A stretch of DNA of 64,000 bases, from the NCBI RefSeq assembly GCF_011193355.1, contig NZ_CP049780.1, positions 3,671,085 to 3,735,084 on the forward strand, written 5' to 3'. A program made the translations under genes and the position numbers. Numbering within the stretch: position 1 is the first letter of the stretch; each line of letters starts with the position of its first letter. The stretch comes from Streptomyces sp. JB150 (GTDB taxonomy: Bacteria; Actinomycetota; Actinomycetes; Streptomycetales; Streptomycetaceae). Shown in pieces: positions 55,037 through 63,817 of the stretch. Under the pieces are notes generated by a model. That model saw only the letters and a list, made by a program, of their open reading frames with translations, was not told where the DNA came from and did not search any database.

Positions 55037-56545
55037 TCAGCTGCCCGCCGCGACCAGTTCCTCCACCGAGTCATGCCGTATGCGGCTCACCGGGATGCCG
55101 ACGTGCCGGAGCGCGTGCACACCGCTGCGGATCATCCCGGGCGGGCCCGAGAGGTAGGCGTCGTACTCGTGCCACGGGCCGTACTCGCGTATGGCGTCGG
55201 GCAGCTGGAGGTGCGCCTGCTGGTCGATGATCGCGCGAACCGAGAGCCAGGAGTGGCTCTGCTGCAGCCTGAGCATGGTGTCGATGTCGTACAGGTCCTG
55301 GTCGGTGCGGGCGCCGTAGAACACCTCGACGGGCCGCCGCTCGCCGTGCTCGGCGACGTCCTCGACGAGTGCCTTGATCGGGGCGATCCCGGTGCCGCCG
55401 CCCAGGCAGAGCAGTCCGCTGTCGGTGGTGTGGTCGACGGTCATGGAACCGGCCGGCGGGCCGAGCCGGATGACGTCGCCGGGCCGGGCCCGGTGCACGA
55501 GGGCGTTGGAGACCCAGCCCGCGGGGACGGCTTTCACGTGGAACGTCAGCAGGCCGTCCGAGCGCGGGGCGGAGGCGAAGGAGTAGTGCCGCCACACGCG
55601 TGGCCACCAGGGCGTCTCCACGCTCGTGTACTGGCCGGCGAGGAAGGGGTACGGCTGGTCCGGGCGGACGGTGAGGACGGCGATGTCGGGGGTGCGCAAC
55701 TCGTGCGCGACGACCTCGGCGTGCCACCACGCGGGGGCGCGCAGCTCGTCCGCGGCCGCCGCGTCGATCATGACCTGGGAGATCGTCGTGTACGTCCGCA
55801 CCCACGCCGCTTCGGTCTCCGCGTCCCAGATCGCCTCGGCGTACCGGCTCAGCGCGCCGATGAGGCATTCGCCGACGGCCGGGTAGTGCTCGGGCCGGGT
55901 GCCGTACTTGCGGTGTCCGCGGCCCAGGTTCTGGAGGTAGTCGACCAGGACCGGGGTGTTGTCGATGTGCTCCGCGGCGGTGAGCAGCGCCCTGAGCAGG
56001 CGGTCTCGCTGGGTGTCCATCGCGGGCGGGAACAGCGACCTCAGCTCGGGGTGGCGGACGAAGAGCAGAGCGTAGAAGTAGGAGGTGACCTTGTCGGCCA
56101 CCGGGTCGATCTCGGCCATGGTGCGCCGGATGAGCAGGGCGTCCGGTGAGGCGTCCCCGGCCGGGGCGAACGGCTGTGTCGGTGACAGTGCCTGCGGCCG
56201 CTCGGCGGGGTTGGAGGCGACGGCGGAGCGCCGTGGCGGGACGCGGTCGGAGGCGGGGGGCGGTGGGGGGACGCGGTCGTGGGCAGGGGTCTTGGTGACG
56301 CGGGTGGGCAGGGGGCGGGTGGGCGGTTGCGGAGTGGCCAGAGCGTCCGCGCCGTGAGAGGGCGCCGACGACGGCGTGGACGCCGGTGGTGCCGGGGATA
56401 TCCGCGGTCCGGCCGTCCCCGGAGCGGCTGCCGCCTCCGGCTCGCCGTCCGGTGCCGTGGTCGCCGGCTTCCTGCGCGGCGTGAACCAGCCGCCCCCGCC
56501 GTCGGCAGTGCCGTGGTCGGCCGACGTGGTGGTCGGAGCGTCCAT
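55037..56545 (-). CDS. Globin-reductase fusion (flavohaemoglobin-like) with Pro-rich N-terminus
   Basis: The product is about 502 residues. Residues 1-130 are Pro/Ala-rich and disordered; a globin domain follows (about 135-265: LLIRRTMAEIDPVADKVTSYFYALLFVRHPELRSLFP, LGRGHRKYGTRPEHYPAVGECL with the proximal His), then FAD-binding (WRHYSFASAP) and NAD-binding (LCLGGGTGIAPIKALVED) modules. Hmp-type proteins detoxify nitric oxide; here the first domain diverges and the N-terminal extension is absent from Hmp. ATG 56545 is chosen; ATG 56566 is an alternative. Confidence 0.87.
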   Translation of the reverse strand: MDAPTTTSADHGTADGGGGWFTPRRKPATTAPDGEPEAAAAPGTAGPRISPAPPASTPSSAPSHGADALATPQPPTRPLPTRVTKTPAHDRVPPPPPASDRVPPRRSAVASNPAERPQALSPTQPFAPAGDASPDALLIRRTMAEIDPVADKVTSYFYALLFVRHPELRSLFPPAMDTQRDRLLRALLTAAEHIDNTPVLVDYLQNLGRGHRKYGTRPEHYPAVGECLIGALSRYAEAIWDAETEAAWVRTYTTISQVMIDAAAADELRAPAWWHAEVVAHELRTPDIAVLTVRPDQPYPFLAGQYTSVETPWWPRVWRHYSFASAPRSDGLLTFHVKAVPAGWVSNALVHRARPGDVIRLGPPAGSMTVDHTTDSGLLCLGGGTGIAPIKALVEDVAEHGERRPVEVFYGARTDQDLYDIDTMLRLQQSHSWLSVRAIIDQQAHLQLPDAIREYGPWHEYDAYLSGPPGMIRSGVHALRHVGIPVSRIRHDSVEELVAAGS

Positions 56546-56890
56546 GCTGTGCCTCGCCTCGAACATCTCTCGGTCGGTCTGCGCACTTCCCCGATCGGAA
56601 GGTGCCTGCTTCCCCCGTGGACGGCTTGCTCTCCCCCTGGTGCTCCGCGCCCGGTGCGGCCTGTGCCATCCGTCTCGGCACACGCGCCAGCCGTGTACCC
56701 CGGAACGCGGGTTCTCGATCTCTCCGTCCCGTGGAGCTGCTTTTCCCCTGCCCTCGTCCCCTCGCGGGAAGGCGTGCCGCCTCTTCCCGACCGGGAACCG
56801 GACTCGACCATACCGGCCACCGCGTCGCACACAAGTCCCCCCTTCACCGGTCACGAATGTGACCGTGGGGCGAACCATGCGTTCTCTCAA

Positions 56891-57523
56891 TTACCGGGCG
56901 TCGCGCACCAATTCATAGGCATCCCACAGATCCTTCCCCTCATAGGTGTGGGTGGCCAGACCGGTCAGACGGTGGTCGGCGTTGACCGCGACGGAGACAG
57001 GTACGGCTGCGAACAGATCCGTGTCCGAGGTCGAGTCTCCGTACGCGACACAGTCGGCCCGTGTCACGCCGAACTGCCGGCACAGCCGGTCCGCGATCAT
57101 CACCTTGGCGGCGGCACTGAGCACACCCGTCGGGTCCACGGGCTCGGTGAACGGTACGGCGGGAAAGCGCGACCCATGCGCCGCGTGCGCGCCCCAGCCG
57201 GTCAGGCGCTCCACGAAGAACGACGGGGACAGGGAGACCACGGCGCAGTAGTCACCCCGTTCCCTGATCTCCGCCCAGACGTCCTGGATGCGAGACAGCC
57301 AGGGCGCCCCCTCGAAGGCCGTCGCGACGTGCGCCTCGGTCAACCTCGCCCACAAGGTGTGGACCCGCCGCGCGTACTCCGGCGGATCGAACTCGCCAGC
57401 CGACACGGCCCGGTCGAGCTCGACCGTCTCCCTCTCCAGACCGAGTTGCCGGGAGATCTCCACCGGCGCGGACGTCCCGTACAGCAAGGTGCCGTCGAGG
57501 TCGAAGAGATGCAGTCTCGCCAT
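56891..57523 (-). CDS. HAD-superfamily phosphatase (subfamily IB-like)
   Basis: This 210-residue HAD hydrolase has motif I LHLFDLDGTLLYGTS, a motif II region CAVVSLSPSFFVERL and motif IV CVAYGDSTSDTDLFAAVPVSVAVNAD. This layout is closest to SerB/HAD-IB phosphatases. The substrate is unknown. ATG 57523 is chosen; the upstream frame passes through a parS site. Confidence 0.88.
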   Translation of the reverse strand: MARLHLFDLDGTLLYGTSAPVEISRQLGLERETVELDRAVSAGEFDPPEYARRVHTLWARLTEAHVATAFEGAPWLSRIQDVWAEIRERGDYCAVVSLSPSFFVERLTGWGAHAAHGSRFPAVPFTEPVDPTGVLSAAAKVMIADRLCRQFGVTRADCVAYGDSTSDTDLFAAVPVSVAVNADHRLTGLATHTYEGKDLWDAYELVRDAR

Positions 57524-57617
57524 GGGCGTCGAGGTTACCGGCGAGGCCTTCGGGCTTGCCCGCACGAGAAAGGCGAGACCTGCCGAGGCATCGGGCGGAC
57601 GCCCGCCGTTCGTCGAT

Positions 57618-57631
57618 GTTTCACGTGAAAC
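57618..57631. other. parS ParB-binding site (perfect)
   Basis: GTTTCACGTGAAAC lies in the gap between the divergent HAD and GNAT genes, a typical intergenic parS location. Confidence 0.92.
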
Positions 57632-57742
57632 ACCTCGCCCTCGTCCTCGTGCGGTCCTCATGGTCACGGCATGGCCAAAAGGACGTACGTCTCACTCGAA
57701 ACAGGTGGACGCCGAGGGCACCCGTCGGACAGCCTGACCTGC

Positions 57743-58609
57743 GTGCCCACTCCTTCCGTCGCCGCCCTGCCCATCCGCCGTCTGACGCTTCGCGATCTCA
57801 CCGCCTGCGCCGACCTGTCCGAGAACCGGGGGTGGCCACGCGAAGAGCACAAGTGGGGCTTCCTCCTCAGCGCGGGGAAGGGGTACGGCATCGACGACCC
57901 CGACGGAGGGCTCGTCAGCGCCTGCGCCGTCACCGAGTACGGCCCGCACGGCCGCCCTGATCTTGCCGCCATCGGCATGGTGCTGGTGGCCGAGCGGCAC
58001 GCCCGGCAGGGCGTCGGGCGCCGCCTGATGCGGCATGTCGTCTCCACGATGGGCACCACCCCGCTCACGCTGCACGCGACGCCCTACGGCCGCCCGCTCT
58101 ATGAAGAGCTCGGGTTCAAGGTCACCGGCCGGGCCGAGATGCTGCGGGGTCACTTCACCCCCGACGGACCGACACCGAAGATCGCCACCCGGCCCGCGAC
58201 GGCGGAGGATCTCCCGTCGATCCTGCGGCTGGACGAGGAGGTGTTCGGCTCCGATCGCACGCACATCATCACCCGGCTGCCCGCCTTCGCCGACCAGCTG
58301 CGCGTCGCGGAGGAGCGCGGCCGGATCATCGGCTACACGGCCGCCTGGCCCAACATGGACACCCACGTGGTGGGCCCGCTGATCGCCCGCGACACGGAGA
58401 CCGCCCAGGCGCTCATCGCCTCCCTCGCCGCCCACACCGACCGGCCCCTGCGGACCGACGTCGACGTGCGGCACGAAGAGCTGCTGGCCTGGGCGAAGGG
58501 GCGCGGGCTGGCCTCCGTCGCCTTCAACGCGGTGATGACGTACGGCATCGGGGACCTGCCCGGGGACTGGAGCCGGCGGTTCGCTCCGCTCACGGTCGCC
58601 GCGGGCTGA
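57743..58609 (+). CDS. GNAT family acetyltransferase with two GNAT-like halves
   Basis: The product is 288 residues from GTG 57743. The N-terminal half is a GNAT domain (IRRLTLRDLTACADLSE, IGMVLVAERHARQGVGRRLMRHVV with the acetyl-CoA-binding RQGVGRRL, LHATPYGRPLYEELGFKVTG). The C-terminal half (from RPATAEDLPSILRLDEEVFG) resembles a second, degenerate GNAT domain with ALIASLAA. An alternative ATG at 57671 would add 24 residues not related to the fold. The acceptor substrate is unknown. Confidence 0.85.
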   Translation: MPTPSVAALPIRRLTLRDLTACADLSENRGWPREEHKWGFLLSAGKGYGIDDPDGGLVSACAVTEYGPHGRPDLAAIGMVLVAERHARQGVGRRLMRHVVSTMGTTPLTLHATPYGRPLYEELGFKVTGRAEMLRGHFTPDGPTPKIATRPATAEDLPSILRLDEEVFGSDRTHIITRLPAFADQLRVAEERGRIIGYTAAWPNMDTHVVGPLIARDTETAQALIASLAAHTDRPLRTDVDVRHEELLAWAKGRGLASVAFNAVMTYGIGDLPGDWSRRFAPLTVAAG

Positions 58610-58623
58610 GGCCACGGAACGCG

Positions 58624-58662
58624 GAAGACGCCGGCCCCCGTCGAGGGCCGGCGCCTTCTTCT
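58624..58662 (+). terminator. Terminator after GNAT gene
   Basis: CGCCGGCCC (58629-58637) and GGGCCGGCG (58645-58653), flanked by a further GAAG/CTTC pairing, are followed by a TTCTTCTTTC tract. Confidence 0.85.
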
Positions 58663-58703
58663 TTCGACCGGGAAGCCGCGCTTTTCCCGTAGAAGAGCCG
58701 TGC

Positions 58704-59126
58704 TCAGGCGAGGGCTTCCACGGCGGCGGTCGCGAAGGCGTGATCCTGCTCCGGCGCTCCGCCGCCGACACCGATGGCGCCGATCAGCCGGCCGTCGCGG
58801 TGCACCGGCACGCCACCGGCGATGAACAGCAGCGGCTGGCTGAGCGCGGTCGGAAGGCTGTGGAAGGGCCCGTCCGGCTTGACGGCGTCGACCAGGTCCG
58901 CGGTGGGGGCATTGAGCTGCAGCGCGGTGTAGGCCTTGCGGGTGCTGGTCTCGCCGGAGATCAGGACGGCCCGGTCGTCGCGCCGGAAGGCCAGCAGGTG
59001 GCCACCGGCGTCCAGGACGGTGACGCTGACGGTCACCCCGGCGGCCTCGGCGGCGCGCGACGCCGTCGCGACCAGGGTCTCGGCGTCCTGGATGGCCAGA
59101 GGGGCGACGGCGGTGGTGGTGCTCAT
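58704..59126 (-). CDS. GlcG/HbpS family haem-binding-like protein
   Basis: The 140-residue protein matches the GlcG/HbpS family: AIQDAETLVATASRAAEAAGVTVSVTVLDAGGHLLAFRRDDRA, SGETSTRKAYTALQL, GGVPVHRDGRLIGAIGVGGGAPEQDHAFATAAVEAL. HbpS of Streptomyces binds haem outside the cell, but this copy has no visible signal peptide. CAGGAG lies 9 bases upstream of the ATG. It is downstream of the MFS gene on the same strand, and the two may be co-transcribed. Confidence 0.88.
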   Translation of the reverse strand: MSTTTAVAPLAIQDAETLVATASRAAEAAGVTVSVTVLDAGGHLLAFRRDDRAVLISGETSTRKAYTALQLNAPTADLVDAVKPDGPFHSLPTALSQPLLFIAGGVPVHRDGRLIGAIGVGGGAPEQDHAFATAAVEALA

Positions 59127-59223
59127 GAGGGGTTTCTCCTGAAGGGTGGTCTCGGTTCTTGCGAGGTGGGGTGCCGGATCGCCGGCCGCGGGGACGGCCC
59201 TGGCCCCGCGGCCGCCGACCACG

Positions 59224-60426
59224 TCAGTGATGGACGGGCGTCGGCTGTTCGGTGAGGGGCACGGACGCCGGTACGCGGGTCTTCTCACGGCGCTCCAGAG
59301 CGGCCGAGAGGACGGCGAGCAGCAGGGCGGCGGCGGCCAGCAGCGCGCCGACCCAGTTGGGGGCGGTGTAGCCCAGTCCGGCGGCGATCACCAGACCGCC
59401 GAGCCAGGCGGAGAGCGCGTTGCCGAGGTTGAAGGCGCCGATGTTCACGGCGGAGGCAAGGGTCGGGGCGCCGTGCGCCTGGTCGAGGACCCGCTTCTGC
59501 AGAGGCGGCACGGTGGCGAAGCCCAGGGCGCCGATCAGGGTGATCGTGACGGCCGCGAGGATCTTGTTCTGCGCGGTGAGCGTGAACAGCGCCAGCACCA
59601 GGGCGAGGGCGCCCAGGGAGACGTAGAGCATGGGCATCAGCGCGCGGTCGGCGAACCTGCCGCCGACGAGGTTGCCGCCGACCATGCCGAGCCCGAAGAG
59701 AACCAGCAGCCAGGTGACGGAGCCCTCGGCGAAGCCGGCGGCGTGGGTCATCATCGGCGCGATGTAGGTGATGGCCGCGAAGACGCCGCCGAAGCCGAGG
59801 ACGGTCATCGCCATGGCGAGCAGGACCTGGACGTTCTTGAAGGCTGCCAGCTCGTGACGCAGCCGCACGCCCTCCGGCTTGGGCATGTCGGGCACCAGCT
59901 TGGCGATGCCCGCCAGGCCGATGACACCGAGCACGGCGACGATGGCGAAGGTGACGCGCCAGCCGATGGACTGGCCGACGAGGGTGCCCAGCGGGACACC
60001 GACGACGTTGGCGACGGTCAGTCCGGTGAACATCATCGCGATGGCTCCGGCCTTCTTGTCCGGGGCAACGAGGTCGGCCGCGACGACCGAGCCGATGCCG
60101 AAGAACGCGCCGTGGGCCAGTGAGGCGACCACGCGGCCGACCAGCATGACCCCGAAGACGGGGGCGACGGCCGAGAGCAGGTTGCCGACGACGAACAGGC
60201 CCATCAGCAGCATCAGCATCCGCTTGCGGGAGACCTTGGTGCCGAGCACGGTCATCAGCGGGGCGCCGAGCACCACGCCCAGGGCGTAGCCGGTCACCAG
60301 GTAACCGGCGGTGGGGATGGAGACCCCGTAGTCGCTCGCGACCTGGGGCAGCAAGCCCATGATCACGAACTCGGTCGTTCCGATCCCGAAGGCCCCGATC
60401 GCGAGGGCCAGAAGCGCGAGAGGCAT
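59224..60426 (-). CDS. MFS transporter, AraJ/arabinose-efflux type
   Basis: This 400-residue 12-TM transporter begins LALAIGAFGIGTTEFVIMGLLPQVASDYGVSIPTAGYLVTGYALGVVLGAPLMTVLGTKVSRKRML, characteristic of the AraJ/YdhP DHA1 efflux group. Substrates of related pumps include drugs and sugars. It is divergent from a MarR gene, with an inverted repeat between them, so it is probably a MarR-repressed efflux pump. Confidence 0.93.
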   Translation of the reverse strand: MPLALLALAIGAFGIGTTEFVIMGLLPQVASDYGVSIPTAGYLVTGYALGVVLGAPLMTVLGTKVSRKRMLMLLMGLFVVGNLLSAVAPVFGVMLVGRVVASLAHGAFFGIGSVVAADLVAPDKKAGAIAMMFTGLTVANVVGVPLGTLVGQSIGWRVTFAIVAVLGVIGLAGIAKLVPDMPKPEGVRLRHELAAFKNVQVLLAMAMTVLGFGGVFAAITYIAPMMTHAAGFAEGSVTWLLVLFGLGMVGGNLVGGRFADRALMPMLYVSLGALALVLALFTLTAQNKILAAVTITLIGALGFATVPPLQKRVLDQAHGAPTLASAVNIGAFNLGNALSAWLGGLVIAAGLGYTAPNWVGALLAAAALLLAVLSAALERREKTRVPASVPLTEQPTPVHH

Positions 60427-60475
60427 GTGGGGTACACCTTCCCAGAAGATTGCAGGAGCGCTTAGCGTGCGTCCA

Positions 60476-60517
60476 CAATAGTTGCAGACGCGGGTTAATC
60501 GCAAACGCTGACTATTG
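60476..60517. promoter_or_regulatory. Probable MarR operator region
   Basis: CAATAGT (60476-60482) and ACTATTG (60511-60517) are complementary half-sites, and an inner TTGC/GCAA pair lies between them, in the 142-base gap between the MFS and marR starts. The position suits repression of both genes. Confidence 0.65.
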
Positions 60518-60568
60518 CACGACTGCTCTATCCTGGAATCCAGACGCTCCGGGACGGAGGAAACGCCC

Positions 60569-61027
60569 ATGACAGCGACGGACCCCGCGCTCACCGCCCT
60601 CGCCCAGGGCTGGTGCGCCCTCTCCCTGCTCCACGGCCGCATCGAGGCGCACATCGAGCGGGCGCTGCAGGCCGGGCACGGGCTGAGCGTGCGTGAGTAC
60701 TCCTTGCTCGACGTGCTCAGCCGGCAGCACAGCGGCGAAGGCGGGCATCTGCAGATGAAGCAGGTCGCCGACGCGGTGGTGCTCAGCCAGAGCGCGACCA
60801 CCCGGCTGGTCACCCGGCTCGAGGACCGCGGGCTGCTGGAGCGCTACCTGTGCCCCACGGACCGGCGCGGAATCTACACCGACGTCACCGAGGCGGGCCT
60901 GAAGCTGCTGGCGGAGGCGCGCCCTACCAATGACGCCGCGCTGCGCGAGGCGCTGGACGAGGCGGCCAAGGTCCCGGAGCTGGCACCGCTCGTGTGGGTC
61001 GTGCAGTCAGGGCGCGTGCCCGCCTGA
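60569..61027 (+). CDS. MarR family transcriptional regulator
   Basis: The 152-residue regulator has the winged helix HLQMKQVADAVVLSQSATTRLVTRLEDRGLLERYLCPTDRRGIYTDVTEAGLKLL. A strong GGAGG precedes ATG 60569. It is divergent from the MFS gene and probably represses it and itself. Confidence 0.93.
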   Translation: MTATDPALTALAQGWCALSLLHGRIEAHIERALQAGHGLSVREYSLLDVLSRQHSGEGGHLQMKQVADAVVLSQSATTRLVTRLEDRGLLERYLCPTDRRGIYTDVTEAGLKLLAEARPTNDAALREALDEAAKVPELAPLVWVVQSGRVPA

Positions 61028-61114
61028 GGGGCGCGCAGGGCCGTGTCGGCGCGGGTTGGCCGCACATGTGCGCGCACAACCGTGAAGGCGCGGGTGGCCG
61101 CATAAGGTGCGGAC

Positions 61115-61567
61115 ATGGGAGATCTTGAGATACGCGCCGCGATCGCCGACGACGTCCCCGCGATCGTGGCCATGCTCGCGGACGACCCGCTGGGCGCCCA
61201 GCGGGAGTCACCGGACGACCTGGCCCCCTACCTGACCGCGTTCGAGCGGCTCGTGCACGATCCGAACCAGCACCTCGTCGTGGCCGTCCGGGAGGGCCGC
61301 ATCGTGGGCACGCTTCAGCTCACGATCATTCCGGGCCTCTCCCGGCGTGGGGCCACCCGGTCGATCATCGAGGCCGTCCGCATCCACGCCGACGAACGCG
61401 GTGGCGGCCTGGGCACCCAGCTCATCGAGTGGGCGATCGACACGTCCCGGCGGGAAGGCTGCCACCTGGTCCAGCTGACCTCCGACAAGTCCCGCGTGGA
61501 CGCCCACCGCTTCTATGAACGGCTCGGCTTCGAGGCGTCCCACCTCGGCTTCAAGCTGCAGCTCTGA
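61115..61567 (+). CDS. GNAT family N-acetyltransferase
   Basis: The 150-residue single-domain GNAT has IRAAIADDVPAIVAMLADDPLGAQRE, IIEAVRIHADERGGGLGTQLIEWAID (acetyl-CoA loop) and QLTSDKSRVDAHRFYERLGFEASHLGFKL. The substrate is unknown. There is no clear Shine-Dalgarno sequence before the ATG. Confidence 0.9.
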   Translation: MGDLEIRAAIADDVPAIVAMLADDPLGAQRESPDDLAPYLTAFERLVHDPNQHLVVAVREGRIVGTLQLTIIPGLSRRGATRSIIEAVRIHADERGGGLGTQLIEWAIDTSRREGCHLVQLTSDKSRVDAHRFYERLGFEASHLGFKLQL

Positions 61568-61577
61568 CGAGACGACG

Positions 61578-61612
61578 AGGGGGCTCTGTTTCACGTGAAA
61601 CGGAGCCCTCTC
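61578..61612. terminator. Bidirectional terminator hairpin built around parS
   Basis: A stem of 18 bases with two mismatches spans the site; its centre is the perfect parS at 61588-61601. It separates the convergent GNAT and beta-lactamase-fold genes. Confidence 0.7.
61588..61601. other. parS ParB-binding site (perfect)
   Basis: GTTTCACGTGAAAC, between convergent genes, forming the core of a longer inverted repeat. Confidence 0.92.
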
Positions 61613-61630
61613 GATTCACGTCAGCGGCGC

Positions 61631-63013
61631 CTACTTGATTCCCCGCCACCCCTCCGGGTCCACGCCTCCCGGCACATCCGCCGTCTCGTCGTACGGCTGA
61701 CGCGTGAAGACGAACGAGCCGAGGTCGAGATGGCTCACGGATCCGTCCGGCCGCCGCACGGCCCTCAGCACCTCCCCGGCGTAGTAGCCCTCCAGCCCGG
61801 TCCAGGTCCCGTCACCGTTCGCCCGGAAACGGGAACGGCGGCCGGTGGCACCCAAGGGCTCCAGCGAGACACCGCCGTCGGCCGTCAGCCGCAGGACGAA
61901 CACCTGTGTTCCCCAGTACCACTGTCCCGCCAACTCCAGTACAGCTGGCTGCACTTCCGGCAGCGGCCGCCACGGCTCGGGGATCCGGGGCTCCGCCTCG
62001 GCGACGATCCGGATGAGGTCGGCGCTCACCGCCGCCGGCAGCAATCCGGAGGTGCAGTTGGTCAGCACGACGGCCGCGACATCGTCGTCCACGCTGAAGG
62101 TGAGGTTGGCCAGGAAGCCCGGAAGCGAGCCCGAGTGGCCGGCCAGGCGTCGACCGCCGCCGTGGTGGATCTGCAGCCCGAGCCCGTACGTGACGCCGTC
62201 GGCGAGATCCGCCGGTTCCGCGGGAGCGGCCGGCGTCCGCATCTCCCGTACGGACTCCGCGCTCAGCACCCTGTCGTCCCCGTGCATCAGGAAGGCGGCG
62301 AACTTCGCCAAGTCCGCAGTGGTCGACCACAGTTGCCCGGCCGGAGCCATCCGGCCCAGGTCCTCCGCCGGCTCCGGCAGCATCACGTCGGCCCAGGGAT
62401 GCACCGCCCACCCACCGGCGTGCGGGGACGACGGCCGGCCGCTCGTCCGGCTGAGGCCCAGCGGTTCGAGCACCTCGCGCCGGAGGACGTCCTCCCACGG
62501 AGCGCCGCGCAGCTCCTCCACGAGTGCGCCGAGCAGTGTGTAGCCGGGGTTCGAGTAGTGATGACGGCGGCCGACGGGGTGCCGGAAGGGCTGCTCTCCC
62601 AGGACGTCCGCCAGTTCCGGCCGCAGGGATCCGGGAGTGCGCTCCCACCAGGGCGCCGGGCTCTCGGCGGCCAGCCCGCTGGTGTGCGCCAGCAGCTCGG
62701 CGATGGTCGCCTCCCCCGCACCGGTGCCGGGCAGATGCTTCTCCAGTGGGTCCCCGAGATCGAGGATGCCTTCGTCACGCAGCCTGAGGACGAGGACCGC
62801 GGTGAAGGTCTTGGTGATCGAGCCGATCCGGTACTGCACGTTCTCGTCCGGCCCATGCCCGTCCACCGAGGTCCGCGCCCCGTGCCAGACGGCCCGCCCG
62901 TCCCTGACCACCGCCGCCACCAGCGACGGTGTGCGTCCTTCCGCCTGTGCCACGGCGATCCGGTGCAGCAACGCCCTCCGCGTACCGGGGAACAGGTCTC
63001 CCTGAGATGTCAT
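61631..63013 (-). CDS. Serine hydrolase, class C beta-lactamase/DD-peptidase fold
   Basis: The 460-residue protein is of the beta-lactamase-related family (CubicO type). Catalytic motifs are SITK (YRIGSITKTFTAVLVLRL), the Tyr-x-Asn equivalent YSNPGYTLLG, and HSGSLPG in place of KTG. A C-terminal domain follows (LAGQWYWGTQVFVLRL to the end). No signal peptide is seen, so it is probably a cytosolic esterase or peptidase, not a resistance enzyme. ATG 63013 or 63016 starts it. Confidence 0.88.
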   Translation of the reverse strand: MTSQGDLFPGTRRALLHRIAVAQAEGRTPSLVAAVVRDGRAVWHGARTSVDGHGPDENVQYRIGSITKTFTAVLVLRLRDEGILDLGDPLEKHLPGTGAGEATIAELLAHTSGLAAESPAPWWERTPGSLRPELADVLGEQPFRHPVGRRHHYSNPGYTLLGALVEELRGAPWEDVLRREVLEPLGLSRTSGRPSSPHAGGWAVHPWADVMLPEPAEDLGRMAPAGQLWSTTADLAKFAAFLMHGDDRVLSAESVREMRTPAAPAEPADLADGVTYGLGLQIHHGGGRRLAGHSGSLPGFLANLTFSVDDDVAAVVLTNCTSGLLPAAVSADLIRIVAEAEPRIPEPWRPLPEVQPAVLELAGQWYWGTQVFVLRLTADGGVSLEPLGATGRRSRFRANGDGTWTGLEGYYAGEVLRAVRRPDGSVSHLDLGSFVFTRQPYDETADVPGGVDPEGWRGIK

Positions 63014-63167
63014 CATGTGCCCAGTCCATCCCGAGCGGCCCCGGACGTCGAGTCGGTATCTCGATGACACGTCTGTTTGCACGCTCGCGGACCGTCGCGC
63101 GCACCGATGAGTTTTCCGCGCCGGGCCGGTCCGCACGCGTGAGACCGACTCACGAAAGGCCGGCGCC

Positions 63168-63731
63168 ATGCGGAAACTGATCTACGGCATGAACCTGTCC
63201 CTGGACGGCTTCATCGCCGCACCCGGCGACGACATCGGCTGGAGCGTGCCGAGCGACGAGCTGTTCCAGTTCTGGTCCGACCGGTTGGAGGCGACCGACC
63301 TGACGCTGTACGGGCGCAAGCTGTGGCAGACGATGAGCTCCTACTGGCCGACCGGCGACCGGCAGCCCGGCGCCACCCCGGCGGAGATCGAGTACGCGCG
63401 CCGCTGGCGGGACATGCCGAAGGTGGTGTTCTCGTCGACGATCGACAAGGTCGACTGGAACACCCGCCTGGTCACCGGCGACGCGGTCGCCGAGATCACC
63501 CGGCTCAAGGCCGAGGACGGCGGCCCGATGGACATCGGCGGCGCGACGCTCGCCGGGGCGGCGATGCGCGCCGGGCTGATCGACGAGTACGTGCTGGCCA
63601 CCGCGCCGGTCCTGGTGGGCGGCGGCACGCCGTTCTTCACCTCGCTGGACAGCTGGGTGAACCTGGAGCTGATGGAGACGCGGAAGTTCCCCTGCGGCGT
63701 GATCCTGACCAGGTACGAGACGAGGCGCTGA
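63168..63731 (+). CDS. Dihydrofolate reductase family protein (RibD C-terminal-like)
   Basis: The 187-residue protein of the DHFR/RibD-C superfamily has RKLIYGMNLSLDGFIAAPGDDIGW, LTLYGRKLWQTMSSYWP, MPKVVFSSTIDKVDWNTRLV, DIGGATLAGAAMRAGLIDEYVLATAPVLVGGGTPFF. It is probably an NADPH-dependent reductase of unknown substrate. It is not the folate enzyme FolA, because it is longer and lacks FolA active-site patterns. GAAAGG lies upstream of the ATG. Confidence 0.9.
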   Translation: MRKLIYGMNLSLDGFIAAPGDDIGWSVPSDELFQFWSDRLEATDLTLYGRKLWQTMSSYWPTGDRQPGATPAEIEYARRWRDMPKVVFSSTIDKVDWNTRLVTGDAVAEITRLKAEDGGPMDIGGATLAGAAMRAGLIDEYVLATAPVLVGGGTPFFTSLDSWVNLELMETRKFPCGVILTRYETRR

Positions 63732-63817
63732 CCGCGCGTCCGGTAGCCACGGTCTCTGGGCGCCGCGGGTGACATCAGGGGAGCCGGATCGATCGCGCCG
63801 CGCACGCGATCCGCGGC

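Noticed and set aside
55531..55544. CTTTCACGTGGAAC as a further parS site
   Set aside because: It has two mismatches and lies in the reductase coding sequence where it encodes a plausible TFHVK strand, so chance is a sufficient explanation.
61631..63013. Beta-lactam resistance gene
   Set aside because: It has the fold and the SxxK motif, but the HSG motif, C-terminal domain and absent signal peptide point to a CubicO-type hydrolase.
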